Shown here piece by piece: positions 49,500 to 60,200 of a stretch of DNA of 64,000 nucleotides. The number at the start of each line of letters is the position of its first letter. Within the stretch, counting starts at the first letter, position 1. Source of the stretch: Podarcis raffonei (taxonomy: Eukaryota; Chordata; Lepidosauria; Squamata; Lacertidae); assembly GCF_027172205.1 (NCBI RefSeq), contig NC_070607.1:65720831-65784830 (forward strand), written 5' to 3'. A program made the translations under genes and the position numbers. Below the pieces are notes generated by a model. It did not search any database. It had not been told where the DNA came from and worked only from the letters and a program-made list of their open reading frames with translations.

Positions 49500-49930
49500 C
49501 TCCTTAACATCTGAATCAGGAGAGTTCATGGACCAGTGCTTGAATGGAGTGGTGAGATGGATGAGGGAAAACAAATAGAGCTGAATCCTGGCAAAACATA
49601 GGCACTACGGGTAGAGTGATTCTCATACCTGAGAAACAGGTCAGTTGCCTACCCTGGATGGGGTTGCACTCTCCCTAAAGAAGCAAGTTCACATTCTAGG
49701 GGTGCTTCTGGATCAAGTTGTGTCACTGGAGGCCCAGGTAACCTCAACAACTAAAAGCACCCTTTGATGCTTCAACTGGTACAATAGCTATTACCATTTC
49801 TGGACTGGGAAAGTTTGGCCAGAGTAGTTCATGAATTGGTTACTTAAGAGTACATTGCAGTAATCCAATCTTTTAAGTGGGGCTTGATATGGAAACAGCT
49901 AGTGCAGAATGTTGTGGCACGATTGCTGAC
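49500..49930 (+). repeat. L2-like LINE reverse-transcriptase fragment
   Basis: The plus strand reads FMDQCLNGVVRWMRENK, the block after the YADD motif in L2/CR1 elements ('CL..V..WM..N.L.LN..KTE'), followed by decayed C-terminal sequence. A further piece near 50485-50530 (RFADDIKLRGVTVKV) belongs to another LINE copy. Confidence 0.55.
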
Positions 49931-50723
49931 GGCAATGTGATCTCTGCCAAGAAAACCAACAACGAGTGCTTCTGAACAACAATTAAGGATGAGTTTTTCT
50001 TTCTTGGCCAAGTCTCCAAGCTCAGTGATGCACTGTTGAAGCCAGAAAGTTGTTATGTGAGGAGGATGAATTTTCTTGCAGAACATCCACGCCTGCTTCA
50101 CTTACACACCCTCGAGTGGGTGCAGGTACTATAACTGCCTGGTATGTTCTTTGATCCTGGCCAGATTTCTCCTAGAAATTTCAGTAATCATCACCAGTTC
50201 AAGTGTTGCACAGGTCATAGTGAGAAACAAGCCATTTATTCTCTAAAATCCAGAACCATGAAAAAGAGACCAGAGATAGTTTACAAATTGGAAGTCATGA
50301 AGAAATGTTAATTGGGTGACACTGGCAGCAAAGCGCAAAAGGGTGGGTAGGAAGGCCACTAGTCGGGAAAAGAAATGAGATAAATGACTAAAAGCAACAC
50401 ATCCGTTGAGATCAAATAAACTCATACCAAGTCCACTTGGTATAGCAACTACACAGTGGACTTGGGTGAAGGTATTGAGGGGGGTGCTCATCAGATTTGC
50501 AGATGACATCAAACTGAGAGGAGTAACAGTTAAGGTAACAGTTCCAAGACTTAAGTTTTTATTAAAGACAGATTTTTTTAAATAAAAAATGCAGATGACT
50601 TTCTTCTGCCAAGTATTATTGGTGGAATCCAGCAATGTCTATCCACCAAGAAAACAATGTCACCTTCTTCCTGCCAGTTGGTTCCCAATTATCGGGTTAG
50701 TAACATGCTTTTGGAAACTGGAC

Positions 50724-51500
50724 TTGTTGTTGTTGTTGTTGTTTAGTCGTTTAGTCGTGTCCGACTCTTCGTGACCCCATGGACCAGAGCACGCCAGGCA
50801 CCTCTGTCCTCCACTACCTCCCGCAGTTTGGTCAAACTCATGCTGGTAACCTCGAAAACACTATCCAACCATCTCGTCCTCTGTCGCCCCCTTCTCCTTG
50901 TGCCCTCCATCTTTCCCAGCATCAGTGTCTTCTCCAGGGAGTCTTCTCTTCTCATGAGGTGGCCAAAGTACTGGAGCCTCAGCTTCACGATCTGTCCTTC
51001 CAGTGAGCACTCAGGGCTGATTTCATTAAGAATGGATGTGTTTGATCTTCTTGCAGTCCATGGGACTCTCAAGAGTCTTCTCCAGCACCATAATTCAAAA
51101 GCATCAATTCTTCGGCGATCAGCCTTCTTTATGGTCCCGCTCTCACTTCCATACATCACTACTGGGAAAACCATGGCTTTAACTATACGGACCTTTGTTG
51201 GCAAGGTGACGTCTCTACTTCTCAAGATGCTGTCTAGGCCTGTCATTGCCCTTCTCCCAAGAAGCAGGTGTCTTTTAATTTCGTGGCTGCTGTCACCATC
51301 TGCAGTGATCATGGAGCCCAAGAAAGTAAAATCTCTCACTGCCTCCATTTCTTCCCCTTCTATTTGCCAGGAGGTGATGGGACCAGTGGCCATGATCTTC
51401 GTTTTTTTGATGTTGAGCTTCAGACCATATTTTGCGCTCTCCTCTTTCACCCTCATTAAAAGGTTCTTTAATTCCTCAATCCTCAGACTCCTAGGAAAAA
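50724..51500 (-). mobile_element. Bov-B (RTE clade) LINE 3' part with open frame
   Basis: The minus-strand frame reads LKNLLMRVKEESAKYGLKLN, IKKTKIMATGPITSWQIEGE, FTFLGSMITADGDSSHEIKR, VRIVKAMVFPVVMYGSES, RRIDAFELWCWRRLLRVPW, KLRLQYFGHLMRREDSLEKT and ends WRALVHGVTKSRTRLND, the well-known Bov-B terminus. About 250 codons are uninterrupted. The 3' end is GTCGGACACGACTAAACGAC followed by an (AAC)n tail. The 5' side is truncated near 51500; the open frame continues into unrelated sequence. One to a few likely substitutions (S for C in YGSES) suggest a young copy. Confidence 0.95.
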
Positions 51501-52284
51501 CTTCTGATTTTGCTCTTGTGGTATGTACACAGACAGTGCAACCTACTTTCCTGATTAAAGAAAGTGTGGTTGGAGACTTGGACAGCGGAAGCATTAGCCT
51601 TAAGAGGGCTAAATCCAGATCTCCTGTTGACGCAGGCAGTGCAGATGGAGAATTAAAATTCCTCAAGCCCTTAAGAAACCTCTGGATAAGGAACTGTGAA
51701 AAGATGGCTTGTAACTGATTAGGTGATAAGCTGCTAATATAGCTAAGTGGATTGTAATGGATGAAATAGATAGGTCACCACCTTTTGGATCCTAGCAACA
51801 AGGACACCCAAGCCAACCCCAGTGAACATTTCAACTCATCTCCCTTTATATCCCCCACTCACTTTCCCTGTTCCTCAGAAGGAAGTCCACCTTCTCCTAC
51901 TCCTTGATGTCATATCTTCTACGATACTGTCCAGCACTTGTAATTTCCAATTATTTGGCACACTTCCTTTTTCATATTTTAGCCCCTTCTTAATGTCTTC
52001 TTCAGTAGCATAACCTTTCCCAAAGCTGCCCAGGTAAGGACTACCATTAGAGACTACACTTATCAACCAGTTCCCTTTTTCTGTGCTTAGTACACTGCTG
52101 TGATTACAGATGACAGATACTAACTGGACATTTGAAAAACCAATCTCAAAATGAGAAGTCTTCCAGCCACCACTTCGTTAATTCCTCCATGCAGATCAAA
52201 ATCTGAGTGCTTTGAGTCCTTCCCCAATTTTGTCCTTTCACAAACCCCTGCCCTTAATCCATCAGTGGGGCAGAGGAGCAACAA
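51501..52284. other. Intergenic stretch
   Basis: No repeat or gene recognised. The first 160 bases are open in frame with the Bov-B sequence only by chance. Confidence 0.5.
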
Positions 52285-52397
52285 CAAACAAACGCCAGCT
52301 CCCTTGGCCTGTAAAGCGAGCTGAGTACCACAACCCCAGAGTTGTCTGTGACTGGACTTAACTGTCAGGGGTCCTTTGCCTTTACCTTTACTAGAAG
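52285..52397 (+). repeat. Sauria-type SINE, 3' portion
   Basis: GCCAGCTCCCTTGGCCTGTA, AAGCGAGCTGAGTACCACAA, CCCCAGAGTTGTCTGTGACT then GGTCCTTTGCCTTTACC. Sense orientation, 5'-truncated; lacks the tRNA head. Confidence 0.8.
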
Positions 52398-53234
52398 AAA
52401 TAGGCTTAGGGACAGCTGAAAACAAAGTTGTCCACTTTTTGTCAATGCTTCTACAGACTGGGAATCGTACTTGGAAACTTTTTTGAGGTGTAGGATTAGT
52501 GAAGTCAGTGAGACAGGGCCTGGCTTACCAAGAGATGCACTTTCTAATATTAGACATTAGTGTGATACGCAAGCATAACCCATTCATTACCTGCTGTTGA
52601 ATACTTCTGTTCACAGGTCCATTGATGTCCCCTGGTCCTTGTCTTAATGTTAACTGAACATACTTTCCCGCAGCAACATGTGCTAAGAATGCTCTTCAGT
52701 ACATCACTATGAATGCATAGTATTATAGTGGCATAGTAAAGATTTTGAGACTATTGCCAAACTTCACAACCAACTCTGCTTGAAATACTAGTAGCCTACC
52801 ATCAAAGTGTTCAGCAGCTATGGCAGGAGGGTCATGAAACAGGCTCTCACTTTTGTAACCCATTTTTTAGAAGCAAAGGTATACCTTTAACTTCTTAAGT
52901 AAGGACACATGAAGAATCCCACCAGTTATACAATTTTAACCAACTGCTTGATGTACAAACTCCTGAATGATACATTTATTGGTCTCACCTTGTATATTTC
53001 TGAAAAATATGCAAGTTACATTTTTTTTTAAGTTTGTCTTGGTCAAGAGGTACAGTAGTGCAAATAATTGAAACTCTGAAGAAATCGGATTTGACAAAGA
53101 CCCTTTAACACCCAAAAGCTTGTATTCCTTCCTAACAGCTATAGTTGGCAGCACTGGCACCTCTAATATAACTTACCAGTAGTAACTTTTCATTGCTTTG
53201 TTTTTACTAGAACACAAATTAAGTTGAAAAATGT

Positions 53235-53246
53235 TTTATTTTTATT
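53235..53246 (-). terminator. BCAS2: BCAS2 polyadenylation signals
   Basis: Two adjacent AATAAA hexamers on the minus strand (53241-53246 and 53235-53240) lie about 230 bases beyond the BCAS2 stop codon. Cleavage would be expected near 53215-53225. The 3' untranslated region is then about 250 bases and includes a C-rich run near 53387. Confidence 0.65.
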
Positions 53247-53472
53247 TCTTTTAAAAAACTGGAAACATACATAAACAAAAAATCTGCAACATTCATGCCA
53301 GAAATTGAGAAACACAGTAAATCCTTTTAGGAACACTTCTGTTCCTTGCAATCAGTTTTTCAGCAATCAGTTGCACAAATGACAGCCCCCCCCCCCCCAC
53401 GAAGAAATTAGAATTTACAGCCACGCATAGACTTCAGTTTTTGTGTTTTGCAGCTAAAGGCCAACGCAAGTC

Positions 53473-53599
53473 TCAGAAGTCCTGTTGGATGTTTTCTTTG
53501 TTTGCCTCTCCATGTTGCTGCTTGATTTGAGAAATTTCATTTTCCAGTTGCACAATAGTTCGTTCAATCTCATAGTTTTTACTGACCAGGGACACCCAC
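53473..53599 (-). CDS. BCAS2: BCAS2 exon 7 (last coding exon)
   Basis: One base plus 42 codons including TGA at 53475-53473. It reads [20 protein letters not shown] then [20 protein letters not shown] and F-stop, the C-terminus of human BCAS2 with S for Y and Q for R changes. The acceptor is CCCCTTCAG. Helical heptads in this part form the coiled coil by which SPF27 binds other members of the PRP19 (NineTeen) complex. The full coding sequence sums to 678 bases, 225 residues. Confidence 0.95.
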
Positions 53600-53795
53600 C
53601 TGAAGGGGAAAAGAGAACAAAAATTAAATTACTATAGGCTTCCTTAATGCTAGGTTACCAGTTAAGGGAACAAGTTGGAAGTGCTGTGGTTGAGGGAAGC
53701 CAATCTCAATTGAGACTTCCAACTGGTTTTGTATGAGGTTTTGTTTCTCCCTGATAGACAGAGAAGAGGCAGGGAGCAAAGTTCAAGAAACTCAC

Positions 53796-53876
53796 ATAGA
53801 TTCCATCTCTCGAAGTTTAGCACCAGCTGTGAGCTGCATGTTCTTCCGCTGCCAGTTAAGGTCTTGAATGTGTTTC
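53796..53876 (-). CDS. BCAS2: BCAS2 exon 6
   Basis: 81 bases: one base, then [20 protein letters not shown] and LREMES, then two bases of a split codon. It is coiled-coil sequence, matching human except A for S in TAGAK. The acceptor is TTCTTCAG and the donor is TCTAT|GTGAGT. The split codon with exon 7 reads ATG (methionine), where human has asparagine (ESNWVS), a non-conservative difference at an exon junction. Confidence 0.94.
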
Positions 53877-54493
53877 CTGAAGAAAAGGGTGACATACTGA
53901 ATCACTTGTAGTCATTTATTCTGCTGCCCTCCTAAGTCCACAGACAAGTGGAATAGACTGTACAATCACATATTCAGCCCTAAAAGCAGGAGCTTGGACA
54001 ATTATTTTGGACTATCTCAGAAGCAATGTTAAGAGTTCTGAAAGACTCTGGATTCAACACTTTAATGCTTTGGCCACACCTATCACGGACATGCAGCCTT
54101 CAGAGTTGGCCGACAAGGAATGTGATCCTTGGGCTAAAAAGACCTGTTAGCCACATCTGATCTAGATCCATTATCCAGAAGTAGTACCACTTGTGGACTC
54201 CATCACCATTCAGATCTCTAAAAAACAATGTACATATGCTTCTTGAATTAGTCCTTGTATGGCACTGCTAATTCTTTTCTTCTCAATTTCTTCTCAAAAA
54301 GCATTTTATCAGTAATTATGAATGACCTTTTAGTTTTAACGATGGCCCTAGCTAGCCATGCAACTTAACAGACAAGGATTCAGGAGCAGGAAACATGAGC
54401 TCATCCCTGCAATTTGGATGTCTACAATATTTTATGGCACTGAAGGTAGAAAAAAGGAAAATTACATTTTTTTCAAAGTAAATTAATCATGTA

Positions 54494-55261
54494 CAGTGGT
54501 GCCTCGCAAGACGAAATTAATTCGTTCCGCAAGTTTTTTCTTCTTGCGAGTTTTTCATCTTGCGAAGCACGGTTTCCCATAGGAATGCATTGAAAATCAA
54601 TCAATGCGCTCCTATGGAGACCGTCCGGGGACAGAGGGGAAGCGCCGTGCACCTTCCCCTCTGTCCCCGGACCTGTTTTAAAGCAAGGGGCAGCGGGGAG
54701 AAGATTGCTTCTCCCCGTTGCCTGCCCCGCAATCTCCGGGGACAGAGGGGAAGGCGTGCACGCCTTCCCCTCTGTCCCCGGACCTGTTTAAAGCAAGGGG
54801 CGGCGGGGAGAAGATCGCTTCTCCCCGTTGCCGCCCCTTGGTTCAAAAGGGGTCCAGGGACAGAGGGGAAGGAGCGCGCGCCTTCCCCTCTGTCCCTTCT
54901 TTTGAAGCAAGGGGCGGAGGGGAGAAGATTGCTTCTCCCCGTTGCCGCCCCTTGGTTCAAAAGGGGTCCGGGGACAGCGGGGAAGGCGTGCACGCCTTCC
55001 CCTCTGTCCCCGGAGATTGCGGGGCTGGCAACGGGGAGAAGTGATCTTCTCCCCGCCGCCCCTTGCTTCAAAAGAGGTCCGGGGACAGCGGGGAAGACAC
55101 ACTGCGCTTCCCCGCTATCCCCGGAGCCTGCGGGGCAAGCTTCGTTTTGCGAAGCAAGCCCATAGGGAAATGCGTCTTGCGAAGCGGCTAAGAAAACGAA
55201 AAACTCCTTCGTCTAGCGAGTTTTTCATCTTCCGAGGCATTCGTCTTGCGGGGTACCACTG
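54494..55261. mobile_element. Tigger-like non-autonomous DNA transposon, copy 4 (long)
   Basis: 768 bases in BCAS2 intron 5. The ends CAGTGGTGCCTCGCAAGACG and CGTCTTGCGGGGTACCACTG are reverse complements apart from two bases, flanked by TA (54492-54493 and 55262-55263). Beyond the ends, GAAGCA.GGTTTCCCATAGGAAT-type blocks are also inverted. The core is the palindromic array at 54627-55135. Long arginine- and proline-rich open frames on both strands follow from the repeat and are not genes. Confidence 0.9.
54627..55135. repeat. GC-rich palindromic tandem array
   Basis: Units begin at 54627, 54738, 54856, 54970 and 55081, so they are 111, 118, 114 and 111 bases long with a partial fifth. Each opens with a palindrome around GGGGACAGAGGGGAAGG; the copy at 54738-54779 is perfect over 42 bases, centred on GTGCAC. 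A second inverted motif in most units is GGGGAGAAG ... CTTCTCCCC. Confidence 0.92.
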
Positions 55262-55469
55262 TACACACTGCCTGCATTAAGAGAAATCCAGGAAAGAGTT
55301 CAATGTAGCACAAAGGAGATTGTCAGTGATCTCCCTTTCTCCTCCCCCACAAACTGTTTAGGGGTTATCCCAGTTCCTCCAGAGCCAATTTGGGGGAGGT
55401 GTGGAAGCATGTAGAAGGAAGGGGGGAAGCTCCCCCGTACTAGCAGAAGTCCTTGGATGGGGTTCTGCT

Positions 55470-55595
55470 AGAAGCAAGGCTTTTTTAAAACAGAACTCAC
55501 CAGAGCTCAGTTCCAGCACCTCTCAGGTGGGCGCCATTGCCATTTTAAGAGAACAAGGGAGGTGTTCATGTCTTTTTCTAGAAAAATAGCACTGG
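55470..55595. repeat. Non-autonomous element, reverse copy of 29775-29932
   Basis: Reads, in reverse relative to the earlier copy, GAGCTCAGTTCCAGCACCTC, TCAGGTGGGCGCCATTGCCA and TTTTTCTAGAAAAATAGCAC. Two copies in opposite orientation identify the family. Confidence 0.65.
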
Positions 55596-56063
55596 CTAGA
55601 GGGACCCATTAGTTGAATCTGGCCCTCTGATTCAAACTACTGACACACCTAACTTCATGTCATTCAAAAAAATAATCTACAGCAAACAGCTTCACTCCCA
55701 GAAATGAATATTATTCTTGAGCTGTTACTTGGTATGCTGCTTCTCAAGCAGTTGTCTCCAGAAAATTATCTAAGGGAAACAGAGCCATCTAACCATTTTG
55801 TATCTAATATTTGGAAACGATGAATTAGTGAGAACTTCATAATAACCAAGAGAATGTCTAAAAACAGCAGCAGTAACCCTAAATTCCAAAATGAAAGAAA
55901 AACATTTAAACATTTATTTCTTGAACAATGTATACATGAAGAATTCAAAATACACACTGTACTAGAATGCCTATTTTGCAATCTAAAGTCTTATACATTA
56001 TTAGAGCCCCATAAACTATAATTCTATTTTTATTCCAAAAGGCAACTGAAAAACAGGACTCAC

Positions 56064-56114
56064 CTCAAACTCTGCAGCTCCTTTTGTGCCTGTTCAATCA
56101 TATGAACTAAATGC
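56064..56114 (-). CDS. BCAS2: BCAS2 exon 5
   Basis: A 51-base micro-exon: G, then HLVHMIEQAQKELQSL, then AG. Human reads NLVHMIEHAQKELQKL. The acceptor is GCTTATAG and the donor is TTGAG|GTGAGT. Phases fit exon 4 (ends GA, completing glutamate) and exon 6 (starts G, completing arginine). It would be missed by simple open-frame scans because of its length; homology and phase identify it. Confidence 0.92.
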
Positions 56115-56974
56115 CTATAAGCAAAGAAAAATACTAGTTCAAAAAATGATTCCAATAGCGAGATCAAGTAATGCAATGTACTGATCTATATTTTATCTTA
56201 AGCATAACTTAAACTAACTGGGGGCTTTAGATTAACTCTGTTTGTATGTCTCTTTACAGTGCTGTCTCTTTACAGTATTGATCCCTGAAACATAAGAATA
56301 AAATTTGGTACACAGGACACAGTTCTATGTTTGAACTTCAGATACCAACTTAATACCCACAGTAGTTTAAAGGAAATCAATTTATCCAAACCACATTAAT
56401 TGGCCCATCCCATATTCCCAGTAATGCTAATATGGCACTTGGTGTCCATTCTTGTCTAATTAATTACTAGTAAACCACGCTGACATGAAACTTTTTTCTA
56501 GATTAGATACTTTTAAGTCAAGAAAATTCAGTATATTTTACTGAGAGAAACAAATGTGGTAGGATTCACAGTACAGCATGCTTAATGGGGCTGGTGTGTG
56601 GCATTCCTGGTCTATGATGTGTATGTCTCGTGTAGTTTTATGAAATTTCTTACTGCTTTCCATTGTTGTATACCACTTTGATACATTTTGTAAAAAGGAG
56701 CACAGAAATCCTTAAATAAAAAAACTTTTTTGTCCCATCCTTTCTGCAGCAGCCCCTCCAGCTCCCTGAAAATAAGGGGTGACAGAATGGGATCCCTGAG
56801 ATTGAGTGGAGGCAACTTCTATTATGCCAGCTTCTAATAATCAGTGAAATTTTTCAGGGACCAGTGCGGGGGAATCCGACATGATAAGGAGGAGGCAGGG
56901 AACTCAGCACCCACCAGCCCCATTACACACTCTTAACTCTCAATCCAGTGCTTAGAGCTTTTGCAATTCCCTAC

Positions 56975-57245
56975 AGCAGGCATGTGTAAGGTCCGTTTTG
57001 GGGCCTAATCCAGCCCACCGGTTGGTTCAATCTGGCCCTCGTGGCAGTTTATTTCCTGGGGTAAAATCCTAAAAAAACCCTCAACAAGTTCAATCCCAGA
57101 AAAAAGCTCAACAACTTTGGGGTAAAATCATAAAAAAGCTCAACAATTTCAACCCTAAAAAAGGACAACAATTTTGGTTGGCCCTCATGGCCCTTCACTT
57201 CATCAAATCTGGCCCTCTTTGAAAAAAGTCTGGACACCACTGCCC
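56975..57245. repeat. Interspersed repeat (CAGGCATGTG...GTCTGGACACCACTG)
   Basis: In BCAS2 intron 4. It contains AATCTGGCCCTC twice, AAAAAGCTCAACAA three times with variation, and flanks resembling CAGGCATG and TGGACACCACTG. Probably a DNA element; ends are only weakly inverted. Confidence 0.45.
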
Positions 57246-57609
57246 CACTGCAAAGTTTACATTCTGACTTGCAGCATCTTCTGTAATCTTTTCAGCTTAA
57301 AAAACATCCATGTGGTGAATGAAGATCCACTGAAAGAAGGAATAAAACCAATTCTTGACCTTTTTCAATGAAGAAGTATCCAATAGTATATGGCTCTTAA
57401 TTTTTACTTGCAGGTGTGAAAGTGCTAAGGAAGGAGAGGTAGGTTCGGTTCTCAGTAGCAGGAAAGACAGCATTCCATTGACTTCAAGACTGATTTTTTG
57501 AAAGGTTTTCCGTTATCACTTTGGAAGCATTTCACAACTAAAAAAAATTATAGAGCCTTCCAGCTAGCCCTTTTTAAGAAATGACTTGAAGGAGACACAA
57601 ATATCTTAC

Positions 57610-57771
57610 TCGTTATACACTTTCCAGGCATTGCAGCCATACTGAGACATCAACTCCAAATTTTCAATTCGGACTGCCTGGTGCTCCAGCTGAGCCATTG
57701 AGTTATTAACACACTCTTGCCATGCTGTGATGTCATTCTTCTGCCCAGAGGATGGTGCAGGCAGCTCATAT
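57610..57771 (-). CDS. BCAS2: BCAS2 exon 4
   Basis: 162 bases encoding the end of a split arginine, [20 protein letters not shown], then [33 protein letters not shown] and a split glutamate. Nearly identical to human (Y for H in SQYGC). The acceptor is TCTTCACAG and the donor is AACGA|GTAAGA. This is the most conserved central part of the SPF27 family. Confidence 0.96.
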
Positions 57772-58168
57772 CTGTGAAGAAAACAAGAGAAATTATAGTT
57801 CAGGAACAACAGTTTAGGTGGTTTGAAGTTTAAGAAAGTCATTGCGCTGATCATGTCCAGTTTCAGGCACATGTAGTCCTATTTGCAGAAGTCTGACCCA
57901 ATGTCTGCTTTCTCCAATGCTATCAGCATGAAAAAATTTAATCTCTTTTGTTAAAATGCTGAATTATAATTCCACAAACAGACTTACAAGTTCCTTTAAG
58001 ACATAACAGACCACTAGCTATTGTTCCAACAGAGTATGCCTGCCACCCTGAGGCAAGAACTAGAACATCACATTTTAATACTTTTCAGAATCTTGCATCC
58101 AAACCTTAGTTCTTTCTAGATTATGACTTCGCATAGATGGTACACCCCACAGAAGGTCTCCGAGTTAC

Positions 58169-58239
58169 CTTTTCATGCTCAACAGTTCTATGGGCTGTCG
58201 GGCTGCTAGGCGTTCAAATTCATTCCGCATTATTTCAGT
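58169..58239 (-). CDS. BCAS2: BCAS2 exon 3
   Basis: 71 bases encoding [20 protein letters not shown] and SMK plus two bases of arginine. Human has [20 protein letters not shown]. The acceptor is TTTCATAG and the donor is AAAAG|GTAACT. Short but unambiguous, with correct phases on both sides. Confidence 0.94.
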
Positions 58240-58479
58240 CTATGAAACACAAGAAGAATTACTTGCAGTCCAGAAGACGATAACCTGAAAATTCTAAATA
58301 TGATCACACGTAAGAAACAAAGATCTAGACCTCAACCCAACACCAAAAAAATCACTTTGTCCTAAGAGAGGTCCCCTTTGTCCCTGGAACTCCTGAACAC
58401 ATTCAGGGTACTTCATGTATTCTAGGGCTCAGCCCAGGCTTTGGAAACAAATAGTATTTTTCAAAGCACTGCTAGGACT

Positions 58480-58695
58480 TAAAATTCAGGGAGTTCTCAG
58501 TTCAAGTTTTACCTAGTCCAGAAAGTCACAATGTGACTTTAAGCAAGCCACTTTTCTCTCAGTCTCTACCATTTACAATAAAGAGATAATATACTATCCT
58601 ACCTTACAGAACAGCTGAAAATATAAAGATTCCCAAGGTAATGTATCTTGAACATTGCAAAAATCTATGTAATATAAATATGAGATGTTCTCCAT
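58480..58695 (+). repeat. MIR-like SINE
   Basis: CTCAGTTCAAGTTTTACC (box B-like), GTGACTTTAAGCAAGCCACT, TCAGTCTCTACCATTTACAA then TATCCTACCTTACAGAACAG: the ordered motifs of a MIR element. In BCAS2 intron 2. Confidence 0.6.
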
Positions 58696-58984
58696 TCACT
58701 TTCCCCTAAACACTGAGAATCTTTTTCTATTTTTGCTCACTTGAAGACAGGCAGGAATTTTTTTTACATTTGTTGGAAATACCGCTAACTACTTTTGAAG
58801 TTGAACACTGGCTTATTTTTATTCATACCTTATTTTTATTCGTACCAGACTACAGTTAACTGCTTTATTAAGGTATTTTTAAATATATATATATTTACTT
58901 TCAATAAAGTATAAAGAACTTTGCAATGTCTTGACCCTAAAAGGCAGCCTAGAAATTTCTTAAATATTTTAAATAACTTTTCTA

Positions 58985-59075
58985 GATTAACATCCTTAAA
59001 CTGCTTTTTTATTGTGTATTTTTAATTATTGTAAACCACCTTGGATGTTTTATAAACTGGCTACACATGTAAAAC
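58985..59075 (+). repeat. LINE 3' tail
   Basis: TTGTAAACCACCTTGGATG followed by TTTTATAAACTGGCTACACA; typical of an L2-like 3' end. Confidence 0.45.
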
Positions 59076-59334
59076 AAAAACAACAAGCACTTCAAACTAT
59101 TGCCTACTGAGACAATTCCAAAAACCAAGAGGTGCGTCTTCAAGACTCAACCCTGACCTTAAGTTAAATTTTGGGGGGCGGGATTTCTGTATGCCAGGCG
59201 GTGGATTTCAGGGAATCTTGCTACACTGCAAATACAAGCACACACCTGCAAGATAACTTCTCATGGACTACCATATGCAGGAAGCATTGAGTCTGCTATC
59301 TTGGCCCACCAAGGCTTGTGCCACATTAAGCCCA

Positions 59335-59480
59335 TTAGACCTTCCTTGGAGGTTGTGAAGCAGAGGTTGGGTGGCCACCTGTCATGGATGCTTCAGCTGA
59401 GATTCCAACATTGCAGGGGGTTGGACTCGATGACCTTTGAGGGCCACTGCCTACCCTACAGTTCGATGATTCCATCATGA
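59335..59480 (+). repeat. CR1 LINE 3' end
   Basis: GAGGTTGGGTGGCCACCTGT, CATGGATGCTTCAGCTGAGA, GGGGGTTGGACTCGATGACC then ACAGTTCGATGATTCC. This is the squamate CR1 3' end in sense orientation. Confidence 0.8.
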
Positions 59481-59559
59481 CCAGCCAAAAGTCTGTTTCA
59501 CTGTCTTTGCGGGTATCTGCAAATACTCGCATGGCCACTTCTCGTAGTTCCGTGGCAGG

Positions 59560-59665
59560 GATGGGGAAATTATCGCCTGCCAGATAGTTATGACTACCAT
59601 TCCCATCAGCCCCAGCCAGCTGCCATGGATGCTGGGAGCTGCAGTCCAAGTACCAGCAAGTCCCA
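59560..59665. repeat. hAT-like fold-back repeat, diverged
   Basis: CCAGATAGTTATGACTACCA, TTCCCATCAGCCCCAGCCAG, then GGATGCTGGGAGCTGCAGTC. Related to the copies at 4556 and 36980. Confidence 0.5.
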
Positions 59666-59688
59666 GCTCTGAACCCAAGGACCAAGGT

Positions 59689-60074
59689 CAGATTTAGGTT
59701 TGATGAGGCCCCAAGCTACTGAAGGTAATGGGGCCCTTTATATGTCCAGCTGTCCTTTGTCAACAACAAATTGTCACAGTTTTTTGTGTTGAACATATGC
59801 TATATGGTAATTTTTGGACCTAAAGCCATTTGCACATAAAAAAATATTTTATCAAAGTAATTGTTGAACTGAAATACAATTACTTACATCATAGGAGCCT
59901 ACACAACACAAACCACTGTTGCTGTATGTAGGCTTTATTTTATTTGTGGGGGGGGGTTTACCTTATATTTTAGAAATGTACACCCAGTTGTGTTTTTCCT
60001 TTAAATTTTGGGGGATCCCAAAGAAAGTGGTGCCCTAAGCTATAGCTTGTTTATACGTAAACCCGGCCCTGACG
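59689..60074. repeat. Interspersed repeat beside BCAS2 exon 2
   Basis: Left part TTTGATGAGGCCCCAAGCTA, right part GTGGTGCCCTAAGCTATAGC then GTAAACCCGGCCCTGA. Looks like a non-autonomous DNA element with weakly inverted, G/C-rich ends. It ends about 35 bases from the exon 2 donor. Confidence 0.5.
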
Positions 60075-60107
60075 AGTACGCTTGAGCCCGGCGGGCGCCT
60101 TCCTCAC

Positions 60108-60200
60108 CTCGAAAGCGCTGTAGTCGGGCGCCGTCAGGTAGCTCAGGTAGTTCTTGGTGGGCCGGTAGCGCCGCGTCTCCTCCTCCACCAGCGCCGCGGC
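60108..60200 (-). CDS. BCAS2: BCAS2 exon 2
   Basis: Exactly 31 codons, phase 0: [20 protein letters not shown] then [11 protein letters not shown], identical to the human sequence as recalled. The acceptor is CCCCTCAG and the donor is CGAG|GTGAGG. It lies in the CpG-rich start of the gene, about 100 bases from exon 1. A DNA-transposon-like repeat ends only some 35 bases inside the following intron. Confidence 0.96.

Noticed and set aside
50771-51718. 315-codon plus-strand frame
   Set aside because: Antisense shadow of the Bov-B reverse-transcriptase frame.
54560-55165. 201-codon open frame (and opposite-strand frames of 156 and 104 codons) rich in Arg, Gly and Pro
   Set aside because: They lie in the palindromic tandem array of a DNA transposon; repetition without stops on both strands explains them.
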